Part shown: positions 46,297 to 54,583 of the stretch, piece after piece
Position numbering within the stretch: position 1 is the stretch's first letter
Layout: each line of letters starts with the position of its first letter
DNA from: Verrucomicrobiales bacterium
GTDB lineage: Bacteria; Verrucomicrobiota; Verrucomicrobiia; Verrucomicrobiales; DEV007
NCBI GenBank assembly: GCA_002698785.1
Contig: PAAG01000029.1
Coordinates: forward strand, 1 to 64,000
Direction of reading: 5' to 3'
Length of the DNA stretch: 64,000 nucleotides
Notes under the pieces: model-generated
What the model was told of the DNA's origin: nothing
The model's database searches: none
The model's input: only the letters and a program-made list of their open reading frames with translations
Translations under genes and position numbers: made by a program

Positions 46297-46593
46297 GTGG
46301 CCCACCTCTCCTTGTATCTGGTAAGAATAATGGCCCTGCTCTCTTTCACTACTAACGCACTTGCTCTTGGCGCGCCCGGCGCTCAGGAGATGGTCGTGAT
46401 CTGTCTTATTTTGGTGCTCAACTTAGGTGGGCTCTTTGCCATGATCTGGGGAATCATCCACGCGGTGAAGAATCCTACCCTGACCGAAAACGAGCGTCTT
46501 ATTGCCATTCTGCTCTGCGTATTGCTCGGCCTTATTGGGGCGCTTATCTACTACTTTGCTCTTCGCAACGGGTCAAAGGGAGAGACCGACTAG
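46297..46593 (+). CDS. small PLDc_N-type membrane protein
   Basis: Up to 98 residues from GTG 46297, or 87 from ATG 46330. Two hydrophobic helices (VVICLILVLNLGGLFAMIWGII, AILLCVLLGLIGALIYYFAL, each quoted in part) separated by a polar turn with the KNPTLTENERLI stretch resemble the phospholipase D-nuclease N-terminal (PLDc_N) module, a two-helix membrane piece found alone in many bacteria. No enzymatic domain is attached. A ten-base C run follows the stop at about 46599-46608. Confidence 0.6.
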   Translation: MAHLSLYLVRIMALLSFTTNALALGAPGAQEMVVICLILVLNLGGLFAMIWGIIHAVKNPTLTENERLIAILLCVLLGLIGALIYYFALRNGSKGETD

Positions 46594-46661
46594 TCTTTCC
46601 CCCCCCCCTTAAGATTCAGCTAAGCACGACCATCTTCAGCGCAGAGAAATGAATACGCTGA

Positions 46662-46680
46662 TTTCGCGAAGTAATGTCAG
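46662..46680. repeat. 19-bp direct repeat, left copy
   Basis: TTTCGCGAAGTAATGTCAG occurs at 46662-46680 and again, same orientation, at 48783-48801. The two copies bracket the GGDEF gene and its small partner. The motif contains the palindrome TTCGCGAA. It resembles the borders of REP-like or transposon-derived elements, though no transposase is in between. Confidence 0.6.
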
Positions 46681-46712
46681 TTACGGAAGAATCTTTGAAA
46701 AAATCAGCCTCT

Positions 46713-48116
46713 CTAACTGCAAATGACCTGATCTTTCCCGTTTTCTTTGGCTTCATAGAGGGCATTGTCCGCTCGGGCTAAAACTTCTTCCAGAGATTCA
46801 TTCTTCTCAACATCCGTCATTGCAATGCCGATGCTGACGGTTACTCGGGCAACTGATCCGCCTGCAGGCGATACGGATATCGTCTTGGCTTCCTTTTGAA
46901 AGCGGCCAGCCGTTTTGGCGGCCTCATCTATGGACATTCCAGGGAGAAGCACCGCAAACTCTTCGCCCCCGATTCTACCGAAAATGTCTTCCTCTCGGAG
47001 TAGCTCTGAGAAAGCTCCGACCAAGCCAACCAGGACACTGTCTCCCAGGGCATGACCATATTGGTCATTGAGTTGTTTGAAGTCATCAACATCAACCATT
47101 AAGACTGACAGAGGAGTCTTGGAAGATTTGGACTCCATCAGGAGATCTTCTCCACGATCAAAGAATGCTTTGCGGGAAAGAGAGCGCGTGAGATCATCGT
47201 GGGTTGCCGAGTAATGCAGCTTTCTTAGCAGTTCCGTCTTTGCTCTGTTAATGCTCGCTACTGTCAATGGGCCGAGTGCCAGTAGGGTAATGCCGAGGCG
47301 GAGCGATGTCATCGACTGCATGAAATCGTCTTCAAGTGGGATGGGTAGAAACCCAGCCGAAATGGCGATCAATAACCACATACATAGAAGCATTGTCAGG
47401 ACCGCAGAAGTGAATAGCCCATAGCTCAGCGCGCACCAGAGCAACGCTGTTATCGGGATTGCGATTGCTCCCGGACCGCCGATAAGTTCAGTCGCCGCAA
47501 TCGAAGCTAACAAAGCGATAAAAGGTGCTGCGGAACGCCAGCCAATGTCCTCTTTCTGAAAATAAAAGCGCTGTTGCCTTTCATTCGAATATCTGGGAAA
47601 CGTGAACAGGACTGGCAGAATTACGATACTGTTAACCAGTTCGGTAGCAAACCAGAACCAGAAACCCTCTGCCCAGGATTTATCGAAGAGAATGGGTGCC
47701 GTCCCGCTACCAACCGCCGCAGCTGCGAATGCTGCTATAGCGCATACAGTAAGAAGTCTGAGAACAGAGAGGGGATTTTGAAGGTGTAGATCTTTCGCTG
47801 AATGTCTGCGAAACAAAAGCCATCCTGTCAAAGCGCCAGCTACATTGCCCGCCGTCAACCAGGCAGTGGCTAACCATGTGCCGCCTGTAAGCAGGTCGGC
47901 TAAAAAATACCCTACTATTGCGGCGATCCATCCCAAGGGAGTAGCGAGTCGAGGCCAACGGACCATCATCCCGAGAAGGATCGCGTTTGCAGGCCAGAAT
48001 GCGGCGAGAAAATCTAGAGGTCGTGTAAGGATCCCGAAAAGGGATGCCGCGCAGATGATTGCCGCGACGATGAATGCGTCGAAAATACGAAACCAACCTG
48101 TTGGAGTGGAAGGCAT
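46713..48116 (-). CDS. MASE1-GGDEF diguanylate cyclase
   Basis: A 467-residue protein. The N-terminal 280 residues form about eight membrane helices of the MASE1 sensor type (FLAAFWPANAILLGMMVRWP, ATELVNSIVILPVLFTF). The GGDEF domain follows with HDDLTRSLSRKAFFDRGEDLL, DVDDFKQLNDQYGHALGD and active site GGEEF. An RxxD inhibitory site (REED) lies five residues before GGEEF, so cyclic-di-GMP feedback inhibition is likely. It makes c-di-GMP in response to a membrane signal. It is the second gene after the 48127-48501 small protein, with a 10-base gap, and both lie between copies of a 19-bp repeat. Confidence 0.9.
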   Translation of the reverse strand: MPSTPTGWFRIFDAFIVAAIICAASLFGILTRPLDFLAAFWPANAILLGMMVRWPRLATPLGWIAAIVGYFLADLLTGGTWLATAWLTAGNVAGALTGWLLFRRHSAKDLHLQNPLSVLRLLTVCAIAAFAAAAVGSGTAPILFDKSWAEGFWFWFATELVNSIVILPVLFTFPRYSNERQQRFYFQKEDIGWRSAAPFIALLASIAATELIGGPGAIAIPITALLWCALSYGLFTSAVLTMLLCMWLLIAISAGFLPIPLEDDFMQSMTSLRLGITLLALGPLTVASINRAKTELLRKLHYSATHDDLTRSLSRKAFFDRGEDLLMESKSSKTPLSVLMVDVDDFKQLNDQYGHALGDSVLVGLVGAFSELLREEDIFGRIGGEEFAVLLPGMSIDEAAKTAGRFQKEAKTISVSPAGGSVARVTVSIGIAMTDVEKNESLEEVLARADNALYEAKENGKDQVICS

Positions 48117-48126
48117 CGTTTTCTCA

Positions 48127-48501
48127 TTATGATTTGGAATCTAGAGCAAGCAATTTGGCGCGAGCTTCATCAGCGCTGAATCCCGCCGCCTTTAGCATTG
48201 TCATAGCTTTGCCAAAACGGCGCCTGTAGGACTGGCCATTTTCGCTCGAATCCCTTCGATCCTTGCAGACAACCAACATAGTGCTGCCGCATTGGCAGTT
48301 TCTCCAGACTCCAATGCTCTTCTCCCGGAAATGGGAGGTATCACTCAAATCTGTATCACCCTCAACTGGGGTGGTCCCAGTCAAGAACTGCTCCAAATTC
48401 GCGTAGGAGCGGGAGCAGGCACAGGCCTGAGGAAAGTCAGACTCATCGATTACCGTAAGCCCATGGTAACGATTAGAGTGAGATGGAGGAAGATGACTCA
48501 C
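48127..48501 (-). CDS. small cysteine-rich protein paired with the cyclase
   Basis: A 124-residue protein that I do not recognise by name. It has C-x-C (CACSRSYANLEQFLTG), then about 40 residues on C-x-C (WRNCQCGSTMLVVC), giving four or five cysteines in paired form that could hold zinc, iron or haem. The last 30 residues are helical (YRRRFGKAMTMLKAAGFSADEARAKLLAL). No signal peptide or membrane part is seen, so it is cytoplasmic. It lies 10 bases before the GGDEF gene, suggesting that it controls or senses for the cyclase. Coding status is supported by the tight spacing and clean frame. Confidence 0.65.
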   Translation of the reverse strand: MSHLPPSHSNRYHGLTVIDESDFPQACACSRSYANLEQFLTGTTPVEGDTDLSDTSHFREKSIGVWRNCQCGSTMLVVCKDRRDSSENGQSYRRRFGKAMTMLKAAGFSADEARAKLLALDSKS

Positions 48502-48797
48502 AGCAAAAGCGGATCGTAAGAATTACGAGACGCCGAGCATATTGGCAAGTCTATGAGTTTCAATAGGAAACTTGCTTTTCCTGATTTCTAATAGTCGTGA
48601 AAAATGGAGTGAGAGCGGTCAGTGTGGTAATCTTCATGGTTGAGAAGGTGTACGGAAAGACTTGGCCGTCACAAACATGAGAGGGTACTGCTCTTTGGTC
48701 TGGAGCCTGGAGACAAAATTGGGAATTGTGCGAAATACGAGTAGGTCCGAAAAAGGAAAAAAGTCAAAGGTATGGGACGTCCTTTCGCGAAGTAATG
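48502..48797. other. intergenic region, probable promoter area
   Basis: About 296 bases upstream of the small cysteine-rich gene, bounded by the right copy of the 19-bp repeat. No gene or RNA could be supported. The neighbouring minus-strand gene ends inside the repeat. Confidence 0.5.
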
Positions 48798-48801
48798 TCA
48801 G
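48783..48801. repeat. 19-bp direct repeat, right copy
   Basis: Exact second copy of TTTCGCGAAGTAATGTCAG, 2.1 kb from the first. It includes the stop codon (TCA on this strand, 48798-48800) of the 48798-49283 gene, so the C-terminus of that gene may have been set by insertion of the element. Confidence 0.6.
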
Positions 48802-49283
48802 GCACCAGGTTCCTTGGGAACGATGGTAGTGGTACCACCTTTAGCGAGATGTAACACGTGCCCTACTCCGTCTTCAAACGTAATACGGAATACGCCCGTA
48901 GGCCCTGAGAGTCGGATGGATCCGTCGTCATACAGAGACCAGTTACCGCCTCGTGTCCATTCGGTATGGTAGGCTTCTCCGTTCGACTTGAGAACAAGAT
49001 CTCCACCGGATTGCCACGTCCAATAGCGAATCGGGGCAGTGGCATTAGCCGAAGGATTCGCTTCTTCTTTGAGTCGAGTCAGGAGGTTTACGGTCTCCGT
49101 ATCCTCCTTCTCTTTGTATGTTTCGAGAAGGGAATCGAGGTCCGCTTGGTATTGCTTTTCGATTTCTGCGATCTGTTGAGAGTGAGATCGGATCAGGTCT
49201 CGAACTTCTTTTGGAGGCTCTGCTTGAAGCGTCGAAGTGAAAGCGAAAAAGGCAATGGTGCAGAATACAAAGAACAGTCTCAT
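48798..49283 (-). CDS. exported hypothetical protein
   Basis: About 161 residues from ATG 49283; a longer frame to 49346 is ignored because the internal start gives a clear signal peptide (MRLFFVFCTIAFFAFTST, cut near LQAEPP). A coiled-coil stretch (RSHSQQIAEIEKQYQADLDSLLETYKEKEDT) is followed by a short beta-rich domain (RYWTWQSGGDLVLKSNGEAYHTEWTRGGNWSLYDDGSIRL) that looks like a small jelly-roll or SH3-like fold reported in many Verrucomicrobial exported proteins. I cannot assign a function. Its stop lies inside the 19-bp repeat. Confidence 0.65.
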   Translation of the reverse strand: MRLFFVFCTIAFFAFTSTLQAEPPKEVRDLIRSHSQQIAEIEKQYQADLDSLLETYKEKEDTETVNLLTRLKEEANPSANATAPIRYWTWQSGGDLVLKSNGEAYHTEWTRGGNWSLYDDGSIRLSGPTGVFRITFEDGVGHVLHLAKGGTTTIVPKEPGA

Positions 49284-49490
49284 AACACGTGTATATAGTT
49301 TAATTCGCGTTGAGTGTATCAATTTTTCATAAGTAGGTAAATACAAATAATTCGGTAGGGGTATGTAGGTGGTTGGCCGGTCGGTTTTTTTCTTTCGCGA
49401 GACAGAAGTAAAAGGGCGGCAGGCTTTTCCTTCGCCTCTAAGATTTCGGGAAAGGAATTTCGAGGACTATCGTCTGAACCTGCATCGGAA

Positions 49491-49979
49491 ATGAGCGAAA
49501 AACCAATCCACCCGGAAACTCGCATCGGACACGTACACCTCAAGGTGGCCGACTTGGAGCGCGCCTTGGATTTTTACTGCGATGTCCTCGGCTTTGAAGT
49601 CACCATGCGATATGGCTCTCAGGCCGCTTTCGTTTCTGCAGGGGGATACCATCATCACATCGGCCTGAACACGTGGGAGAGCGCCGGCGGAGATCCTCCG
49701 CCAGCTGGAGCCACAGGACTCTTCCACGTAGCCATCCTGTATCCGACTCGGGCCGCTTTGGCCGACGCGCTCCGTAGACTCCTGGATGCCGGAGTGAAGC
49801 TAGACGGTGCCAGCGATCACGGAGTCAGCGAAGCTCTTTACCTCAGAGACCCCGACCAGAATGGCGTGGAACTCTATTGGGATCGCCCACAAAAGGAGTG
49901 GCCACATACTCCAGATGGAAAACTGGAGATGTATACCCACGCCCTTGATCTTCAGTCGCTTCTTTTGGAGAACGAGTAG
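49491..49979 (+). CDS. VOC-family dioxygenase/glyoxalase-like protein
   Basis: A 162-residue vicinal-oxygen-chelate protein. Two beta-alpha-beta-beta-beta modules are visible: IGHVHLKVADLERALDFYCDVLGFEV and FHVAILYPTRAALADALRRLLDAG, ending in RDPDQNGVELYWDRP. The metal ligands expected are His near the start of each module (GHVHL and LFHVA) and Glu in VELYW. It resembles catechol-2,3-dioxygenase/CatE-type members. The exact substrate is unknown. It starts at ATG 49491 and stands alone, divergent from the hypothetical exported gene. Confidence 0.88.
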   Translation: MSEKPIHPETRIGHVHLKVADLERALDFYCDVLGFEVTMRYGSQAAFVSAGGYHHHIGLNTWESAGGDPPPAGATGLFHVAILYPTRAALADALRRLLDAGVKLDGASDHGVSEALYLRDPDQNGVELYWDRPQKEWPHTPDGKLEMYTHALDLQSLLLENE

Positions 49980-50110
49980 ATCTCGATCGTTTCGCAGCGC
50001 TATAGCCTGTATAATCTCGACAGGTGGAGTGTGTTTGTGTTAGTATTGGGTGATTCGAATTCTTTTCTGCCTGCGGTTTATGCCCGAAGCCTTAAGTCCG
50101 CGGAATGAGT

Positions 50111-50140
50111 CGAAATGCAGCGAAATGCAGCGAAATGATG
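50111..50140. repeat. 10-bp tandem repeat upstream of sulfatase 1
   Basis: CGAAATGCAG at 50111-50120 and 50121-50130, then CGAAATGATG at 50131-50140. The period of ten bases equals about one helical turn, so a protein bound to each unit would face the same side. Confidence 0.65.
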
Positions 50141-50186
50141 AGGTGTGAAATAATACAAAATGCACATAGAGAACGAGTTAACTCAG

Positions 50187-50227
50187 AAATGATGGGAAAT
50201 CGAAAACTCCATCATTTCCCATCATTT
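50187..50227 (+). promoter_or_regulatory. 14-bp inverted repeat in the sulfatase leader
   Basis: AAATGATGGGAAAT (50187-50200) and ATTTCCCATCATTT (50214-50227) are perfect complements around a 13-base loop, followed by TTG and an A-run. As RNA it makes a stable stem in the leader 79 bases before the sulfatase ATG; as DNA it could be an operator. Terminator or attenuator function is possible since T residues follow the stem. Confidence 0.55.
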
Positions 50228-50305
50228 TTGAAAAACGCGCCAATTGAGGCTCTCTGTTCAATCGCGTCTCTTGCTGCAATCGAGTTCAAGCGATACAAAA
50301 ACGCC

Positions 50306-51910
50306 ATGTTACGAAAACTCAGTTTTTTGATTTGTTTCACCTTCGTTGCGGCGGGATTCACTCACTCTGCTGATCGCCCTAACATTGTCTTTATACTAGC
50401 CGACGACCTCGGCTACGGGGACATCAAGGCCTTTGGCGGGGAGAAGTGCAACATCGACACGCCGAACTTCGATAAACTTTGTGCGGACGGGATGAAGTTC
50501 ACCAATGCGCATGTTACCGATTCGGTATGCGTTCCCAGCCGAACGTCGGTCATGACAGGAAGGTATGCCTTTCGTTTTGGGAAAGCCGAGCAGGGCGGGC
50601 CGTGGGGTTTTACTGGCCTTCGGTTTCCGACGAGTCAGCACACGCTGGGCGATATGTTCCAATCCGGCGGCTACCACACCGGATATGTGGGGAAATGGCA
50701 CCTCGGCACTCGAATGACCACGACCGACGGAGAAGTGCAGGGGCCCGAGAACACAGATTTCTCAAAACCCATCCAGATCGGGCCCACCGACTATGGATTT
50801 GATGAGTGCTTCTTTCTTCCCGGATCGCTCGATATGTTTCCCTACGCATTCATTCGGGGGAAAGAGTGGCAGGGAAGCGTGACCGCGCAAAAGGGATGGA
50901 GCGCTTTCAACCGCGTTGGTCCCGCTGCTGAAGATTTTATCGATACCGAAGTGCTGCCCGCTTTTTGTGATGAAGCAGGGGAGTATATCAGGGCTCGCGC
51001 TGCGGAAAAGAAACATTTCTTCCTCTTTGTCGCATTGACTGCTCCTCACACACCCACCTCTCCGGAATCTGAGTTCGAAGGGAAAAGTCGTATCGGTATC
51101 TACGGCGACTTCGTTATGAACACGGACGCTTGCATTGGGCGCGTTCGGGATCATCTCCGCGACGCGGGTGTGGATGAAAATACGGTCATTATGGTTTCCT
51201 CTGATCACGGTCCTGGGCACTACTCCGGTCGGAAGCGGGAAGCCACCGCCAACCAGATGCAGGAAATGCAGAAAGACGGTCACTACACGACGGGCCCATT
51301 TCGTGGCTACAAATTCTCCGCATACGAGGGCGGGCTGCGAGTTCCGTTTGCCGCTGTCTGGCCTGGAGTTGTCGAGCCGGGAAGCGAGACCAATGCGCTC
51401 ATCGGCTTGAACGACCTGATGGCAACCTGGGCTGAAATTGCAGGAATCGAATTGTCGAATCAGCACGCGCCGGACTCGGTAAGCTTTCTTCCTGTGTTGA
51501 ATGATTCTTCTACTACGGTTCGGGACACACTCGTGACCCGAGGCACACGCACAGACGCGTTTCACGATGAAAATTGGAAGCTCATCCTCGGCCCGGGAAG
51601 CGGCAGTACTGGGCCATTCGGGAGCGAAACCAGATCTGACGAGGCATGGAAATCCGCCGTAGAGGCGTTCGGTAGAAAACCGGCAAAGAACGGGGAGCTG
51701 TTAGATCCTGTCTTTGTCCAACTCTATGACCTCAAAAACGATCCTGGTGAAACGACGGACTTGTCCGCCGACAATTTCGATCAGGTGAAGAAGATGGTGG
51801 CCGAATACAGGAAAATTATCGAAGACGGCAGATCCACGCCTGGTCCGAAACTTCCCAACGATCGCAATGTAACCGTATTCAGGCCGCTGCCATTTGTGAT
51901 GGAAAAGTGA
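50306..51910 (+). CDS. formylglycine sulfatase, first copy
   Basis: About 534 residues from ATG 50306 (the frame is open to 50105 but that part is leader). A signal peptide ends near THSADRPN. The arylsulfatase fold follows: RPNIVFILADDLGYGD with the metal Asp pair, and the modification motif Cys75-V-P-S-R, whose Cys becomes formylglycine. Further marks are GKWHLGT and SDHGPGHYSGRK. It removes sulfate esters in the periplasm. Substrate may be sulfated polysaccharide. The ligand loops resemble the GALNS/arylsulfatase A group (S1). No carbohydrate-active enzyme lies adjacent. A sulfatase-modifying enzyme is not in the window. Confidence 0.93.
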   Translation: MLRKLSFLICFTFVAAGFTHSADRPNIVFILADDLGYGDIKAFGGEKCNIDTPNFDKLCADGMKFTNAHVTDSVCVPSRTSVMTGRYAFRFGKAEQGGPWGFTGLRFPTSQHTLGDMFQSGGYHTGYVGKWHLGTRMTTTDGEVQGPENTDFSKPIQIGPTDYGFDECFFLPGSLDMFPYAFIRGKEWQGSVTAQKGWSAFNRVGPAAEDFIDTEVLPAFCDEAGEYIRARAAEKKHFFLFVALTAPHTPTSPESEFEGKSRIGIYGDFVMNTDACIGRVRDHLRDAGVDENTVIMVSSDHGPGHYSGRKREATANQMQEMQKDGHYTTGPFRGYKFSAYEGGLRVPFAAVWPGVVEPGSETNALIGLNDLMATWAEIAGIELSNQHAPDSVSFLPVLNDSSTTVRDTLVTRGTRTDAFHDENWKLILGPGSGSTGPFGSETRSDEAWKSAVEAFGRKPAKNGELLDPVFVQLYDLKNDPGETTDLSADNFDQVKKMVAEYRKIIEDGRSTPGPKLPNDRNVTVFRPLPFVMEK

Positions 51911-52008
51911 GTCCCCCGCAGATTTAGCAGGAACTCGGGCTCATTCGAAGAGAAACCGCTCCCAAACTTCCCCTTGCGTGTCCGCCCTCCCCGTGACACA
52001 TACCGCCC

Positions 52009-52755
52009 ATGAGTGATTTTACAGATCGAGTTGTCGTTGTAACCGGTTCCGGACGTGGAATCGGGAAAGCTATCGCGGCAGAGTTCGTGAAAGCCGGAGC
52101 GAAAGTAGCCGTGGCAAGCCGCACGGAGGCAAATTCGGCAGCCGCAGCGGAAGAACTGAATGCGATGGGACCCGGCTCTGCCAAAGGATACGCAGTCGAT
52201 ATCGCAGACCACGACGCCACTGTTGAATTCGGAAAGCAGGTCACGGCAGATCTCGGACCCGTGAGTATTCTGGTTAACAACGCTGGCGTTACTCGTGACG
52301 GCTTGGCTCTGCGGATGAGTGAGGAAGACTGGGATACCGTTCTCGATACGAATCTGAAGGGAGCTTTCAACGCAGTGAAAGCTTTCCAGAGGCAGTTGCT
52401 TAAGGCAGAAGATGCCCGGATTATCAACATCAGCTCAGTGATTGGCCTGATGGGAAATGCTGGGCAAGCCAACTACGCAGCAAGTAAAGCCGGCCTTATT
52501 GGTTTCACGAAGGCCTTGGCGAAAGAGTTCGCTAGCCGTAAGGTTTGCGTCAATGCCGTTGCTCCTGGCTTTATCGTCACTGATATGACTGGAGAGCTTA
52601 CTGACGATCAGAAAGACCAGATTCAGACAGGCATCCCTCTTGGTTTCCTCGGGGAAACTGAAGACATCGCCAATGCAGTCCTTTTCCTCTCTGATCCTGC
52701 TGCTCGATACATCACAGGCCAAGTCCTCACCGTCGACGGTGGCATGGTAATGTAG
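52009..52755 (+). CDS. fabG: 3-oxoacyl-ACP reductase
   Basis: A 248-residue short-chain dehydrogenase matching FabG. The NAD(P) motif TGSGRGIGKAIA, NNAG (VNNAGVTRDGL), catalytic Ser in INISSVIGLMGNAGQANYAASKAG with Tyr and Lys (YAASK), and ending YITGQVLTVDGGMVM are all there. It reduces 3-oxoacyl-ACP in fatty-acid elongation. Other fab genes are not adjacent, so it may be a second copy or belong to another SDR role; the RDGLALRM and VNAVAPGFIVTDMT stretches favour true FabG. It follows sulfatase 1 after a 98-base gap. Confidence 0.9.
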   Translation: MSDFTDRVVVVTGSGRGIGKAIAAEFVKAGAKVAVASRTEANSAAAAEELNAMGPGSAKGYAVDIADHDATVEFGKQVTADLGPVSILVNNAGVTRDGLALRMSEEDWDTVLDTNLKGAFNAVKAFQRQLLKAEDARIINISSVIGLMGNAGQANYAASKAGLIGFTKALAKEFASRKVCVNAVAPGFIVTDMTGELTDDQKDQIQTGIPLGFLGETEDIANAVLFLSDPAARYITGQVLTVDGGMVM

Positions 52756-52810
52756 GTCCAATGCCTGTTCACTCACTGATCACGGATAACTAATTACCGA
52801 CTACTGCACT

Positions 52811-53494
52811 ATGGAAGCCGAAGTAACAAAGACCGATAACTTTTTCGATGACGCAACCTACTGGATTGCACGTAAGATCGTAGACGCACAGAGGGATGGC
52901 GGAATTTTCCGGCTGTCACTCTGCGGAGGATCGACACCGGCTCCCATTTATGAGGCGCTCGCCGCCCGTGAAGATATCGACTGGGAACGCGTGCTGATTA
53001 CCTTCGGTGACGAACGGACGGTGCCTCCGGAAGACGAGCAGAGCAACTACCGCATGGTAAAGGCGAGTCTTCTCGATCCGGCGGGCGTTCCGGCTGCGAA
53101 TGTTATCCGGATGTGCGGAGAATTGGAGCCTGCCGAAGCGGCCGAGCGATGCGAAGGGCAACTGAAGAAGTTGGCGCAAATCGCAGGAGAGGAAATTTTC
53201 GTTCACGACCTGATCCTTCTTGGAATGGGGGATGACGGTCACACCGCTTCTCTTTTTCCAGAGACGGAGGCATTGAAAGAGGAGGAGCGCTGGGTAGTGG
53301 AGAACTTCGTGCCGAAGTTCGACACCTACCGCATCACTTTTACTTACCCGCTCATCAAGGCGGCAAAAGAAGTCTTGTTCCTCGTGAACGGCGCGGCCAA
53401 GCACGAAATGGCGGAAAACGTATTGGCTGGAAAGCCCGAATATCCGTCCAGCGCGATCGAAGCGGAGAAGGTCTTTTGGTTGATAGGTGGTTGA
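52811..53494 (+). CDS. pgl: 6-phosphogluconolactonase
   Basis: A 227-residue protein of the glucosamine-6-phosphate isomerase/6-phosphogluconolactonase family. The CGGSTPAPIYEAL, FGDERTVPPEDEQSNYRMVKASLL and LLGMGDDGHTASLFPET stretches are typical of Pgl; the last motif, with Gly-His-Thr-Ala-Ser, distinguishes Pgl from NagB. It opens 6-phosphogluconolactone in the oxidative pentose phosphate pathway. No zwf or gnd gene is adjacent. It starts at ATG 52811, 55 bases after fabG. Confidence 0.92.
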   Translation: MEAEVTKTDNFFDDATYWIARKIVDAQRDGGIFRLSLCGGSTPAPIYEALAAREDIDWERVLITFGDERTVPPEDEQSNYRMVKASLLDPAGVPAANVIRMCGELEPAEAAERCEGQLKKLAQIAGEEIFVHDLILLGMGDDGHTASLFPETEALKEEERWVVENFVPKFDTYRITFTYPLIKAAKEVLFLVNGAAKHEMAENVLAGKPEYPSSAIEAEKVFWLIGG

Positions 53495-53524
53495 TTTCCT
53501 GTCTAGCATTTGAATAATCGTGCG

Positions 53525-54523
53525 ATGGCTGAGCTTCCGAAAGTTGTCGTCACGGACTATATCGTCGAGCCTCTCGCGTATGAACGAGAGGTGCTCGATG
53601 GGCGCGCCGATGTGGTTGCGCTAGGTGCGACCACACAGGAAGATCTGGCTGCGGGCATAGTCGATGCGGATGCGGTAATGATTTATCATTACCTTTCTCT
53701 CGACGCGAAGACGATCGAATCGTTGAAGAAATGCCAGATCATCGTGAGGCCGGGTGTCGGCTACGACAATATTGATCTTGATGCTGCTAAGCGTGCTGGG
53801 ATTCCGGTATGCAACGTCCCGGACTATGGAACGGAAGAAGTTGCTGATTCCGCTTTAGGTATGGCCATTTCGCTGGCGAGGGAAGTTCACTTTCTGAATC
53901 ATCGCCTGCAGCGCAATGCGAGTGAGCCGTGGTCTGTGGAGGTCGCTGGATCGGTGCCGCGGCTGAGAGGGAGAACCTTTGGTATTGTGGGCTTGGGGCG
54001 TATTGGAACTGCTGCTGCCGTGCGTGCAAAAGCATTCGGTTTCGATGTCGTTTTCTACGATCCCTATATTCCCGATGGTATCGACAAGGCGCTCGGAATA
54101 CGTCGCGCCTTCGATTTGAGTGATTTGCTAGAGCAGGTCAATGTTTTGAGCCTCCATTGTCCGCTGACAGACGAGACACGTGGGATGATCGGTGCTGAGG
54201 AAATTGCAGCGATGCCGGAAGGCGGCATTGTGGTGAATACTGCACGCGGCGGAGTATTGGACACAGCGGCGGCAGTTCGAGCATTGGAAAATGGTCACCT
54301 GAAAGGAGCCGGTATCGACGTCCTCGAAACAGAGCCGCCGAGCGAAAACGACGAGATAGTCGCGGCATGGCGAAATGAAGAGCATCCGGCCCACGACCGC
54401 TTGTTGCTGAATCCCCATTCCGCATTTTTCTGCAACGAAGGCGAGGCAGAGTTCCGCCGCAAAGGTGCCAGGGAAGTGCTTCGTATGCTGAAAGGGGAGC
54501 CATTACGAAATCAGGTGGGCTGA
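53525..54523 (+). CDS. D-isomer-specific 2-hydroxyacid dehydrogenase (CtBP-like)
   Basis: About 332 residues from ATG 53525. The fold shows a split catalytic domain around a Rossmann domain with GIVGLGRIGTAAAVRAKAFGFDVVFYDPY, VNTARGGVLDTAAAVRAL with the catalytic Arg, the Glu in LETEPP and the His in NPHSAFFCNEG. The C-terminal-binding-protein subgroup is suggested by VRPGVGYDNIDLDAAKRAGIPVCNVPDYGTEEVADSAL. It likely reduces or oxidises a 2-keto/2-hydroxy acid with NAD(H); substrate unknown. It begins 30 bases after pgl. Confidence 0.88.
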   Translation: MAELPKVVVTDYIVEPLAYEREVLDGRADVVALGATTQEDLAAGIVDADAVMIYHYLSLDAKTIESLKKCQIIVRPGVGYDNIDLDAAKRAGIPVCNVPDYGTEEVADSALGMAISLAREVHFLNHRLQRNASEPWSVEVAGSVPRLRGRTFGIVGLGRIGTAAAVRAKAFGFDVVFYDPYIPDGIDKALGIRRAFDLSDLLEQVNVLSLHCPLTDETRGMIGAEEIAAMPEGGIVVNTARGGVLDTAAAVRALENGHLKGAGIDVLETEPPSENDEIVAAWRNEEHPAHDRLLLNPHSAFFCNEGEAEFRRKGAREVLRMLKGEPLRNQVG

Positions 54524-54583
54524 TTTTGGCTTTGTAAGTGAAAATTCGTTGCCAAGAGGCGTTGGATTTCATACACCGACAGC

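Larger units (their letters stand above)
49980..50305. other. intergenic region before sulfatase 1
   Basis: About 326 bases holding a TATAAT hexamer at 50010-50015, three tandem 10-base units and a large inverted repeat, both described separately. The sulfatase frame stays open upstream through the region but begins its signal peptide only at 50306, so this stretch is more likely leader than coding. Confidence 0.55.

Noticed and set aside
48798-49346. A longer start for the exported hypothetical gene at 49346
   Set aside because: The extra 21 residues precede a complete signal peptide and would hide it; the ATG at 49283 is preferred.
50111-50140. A possible short CRISPR-like array
   Set aside because: The units are 10 bases, directly adjacent and without spacers, and no cas gene is in the window.
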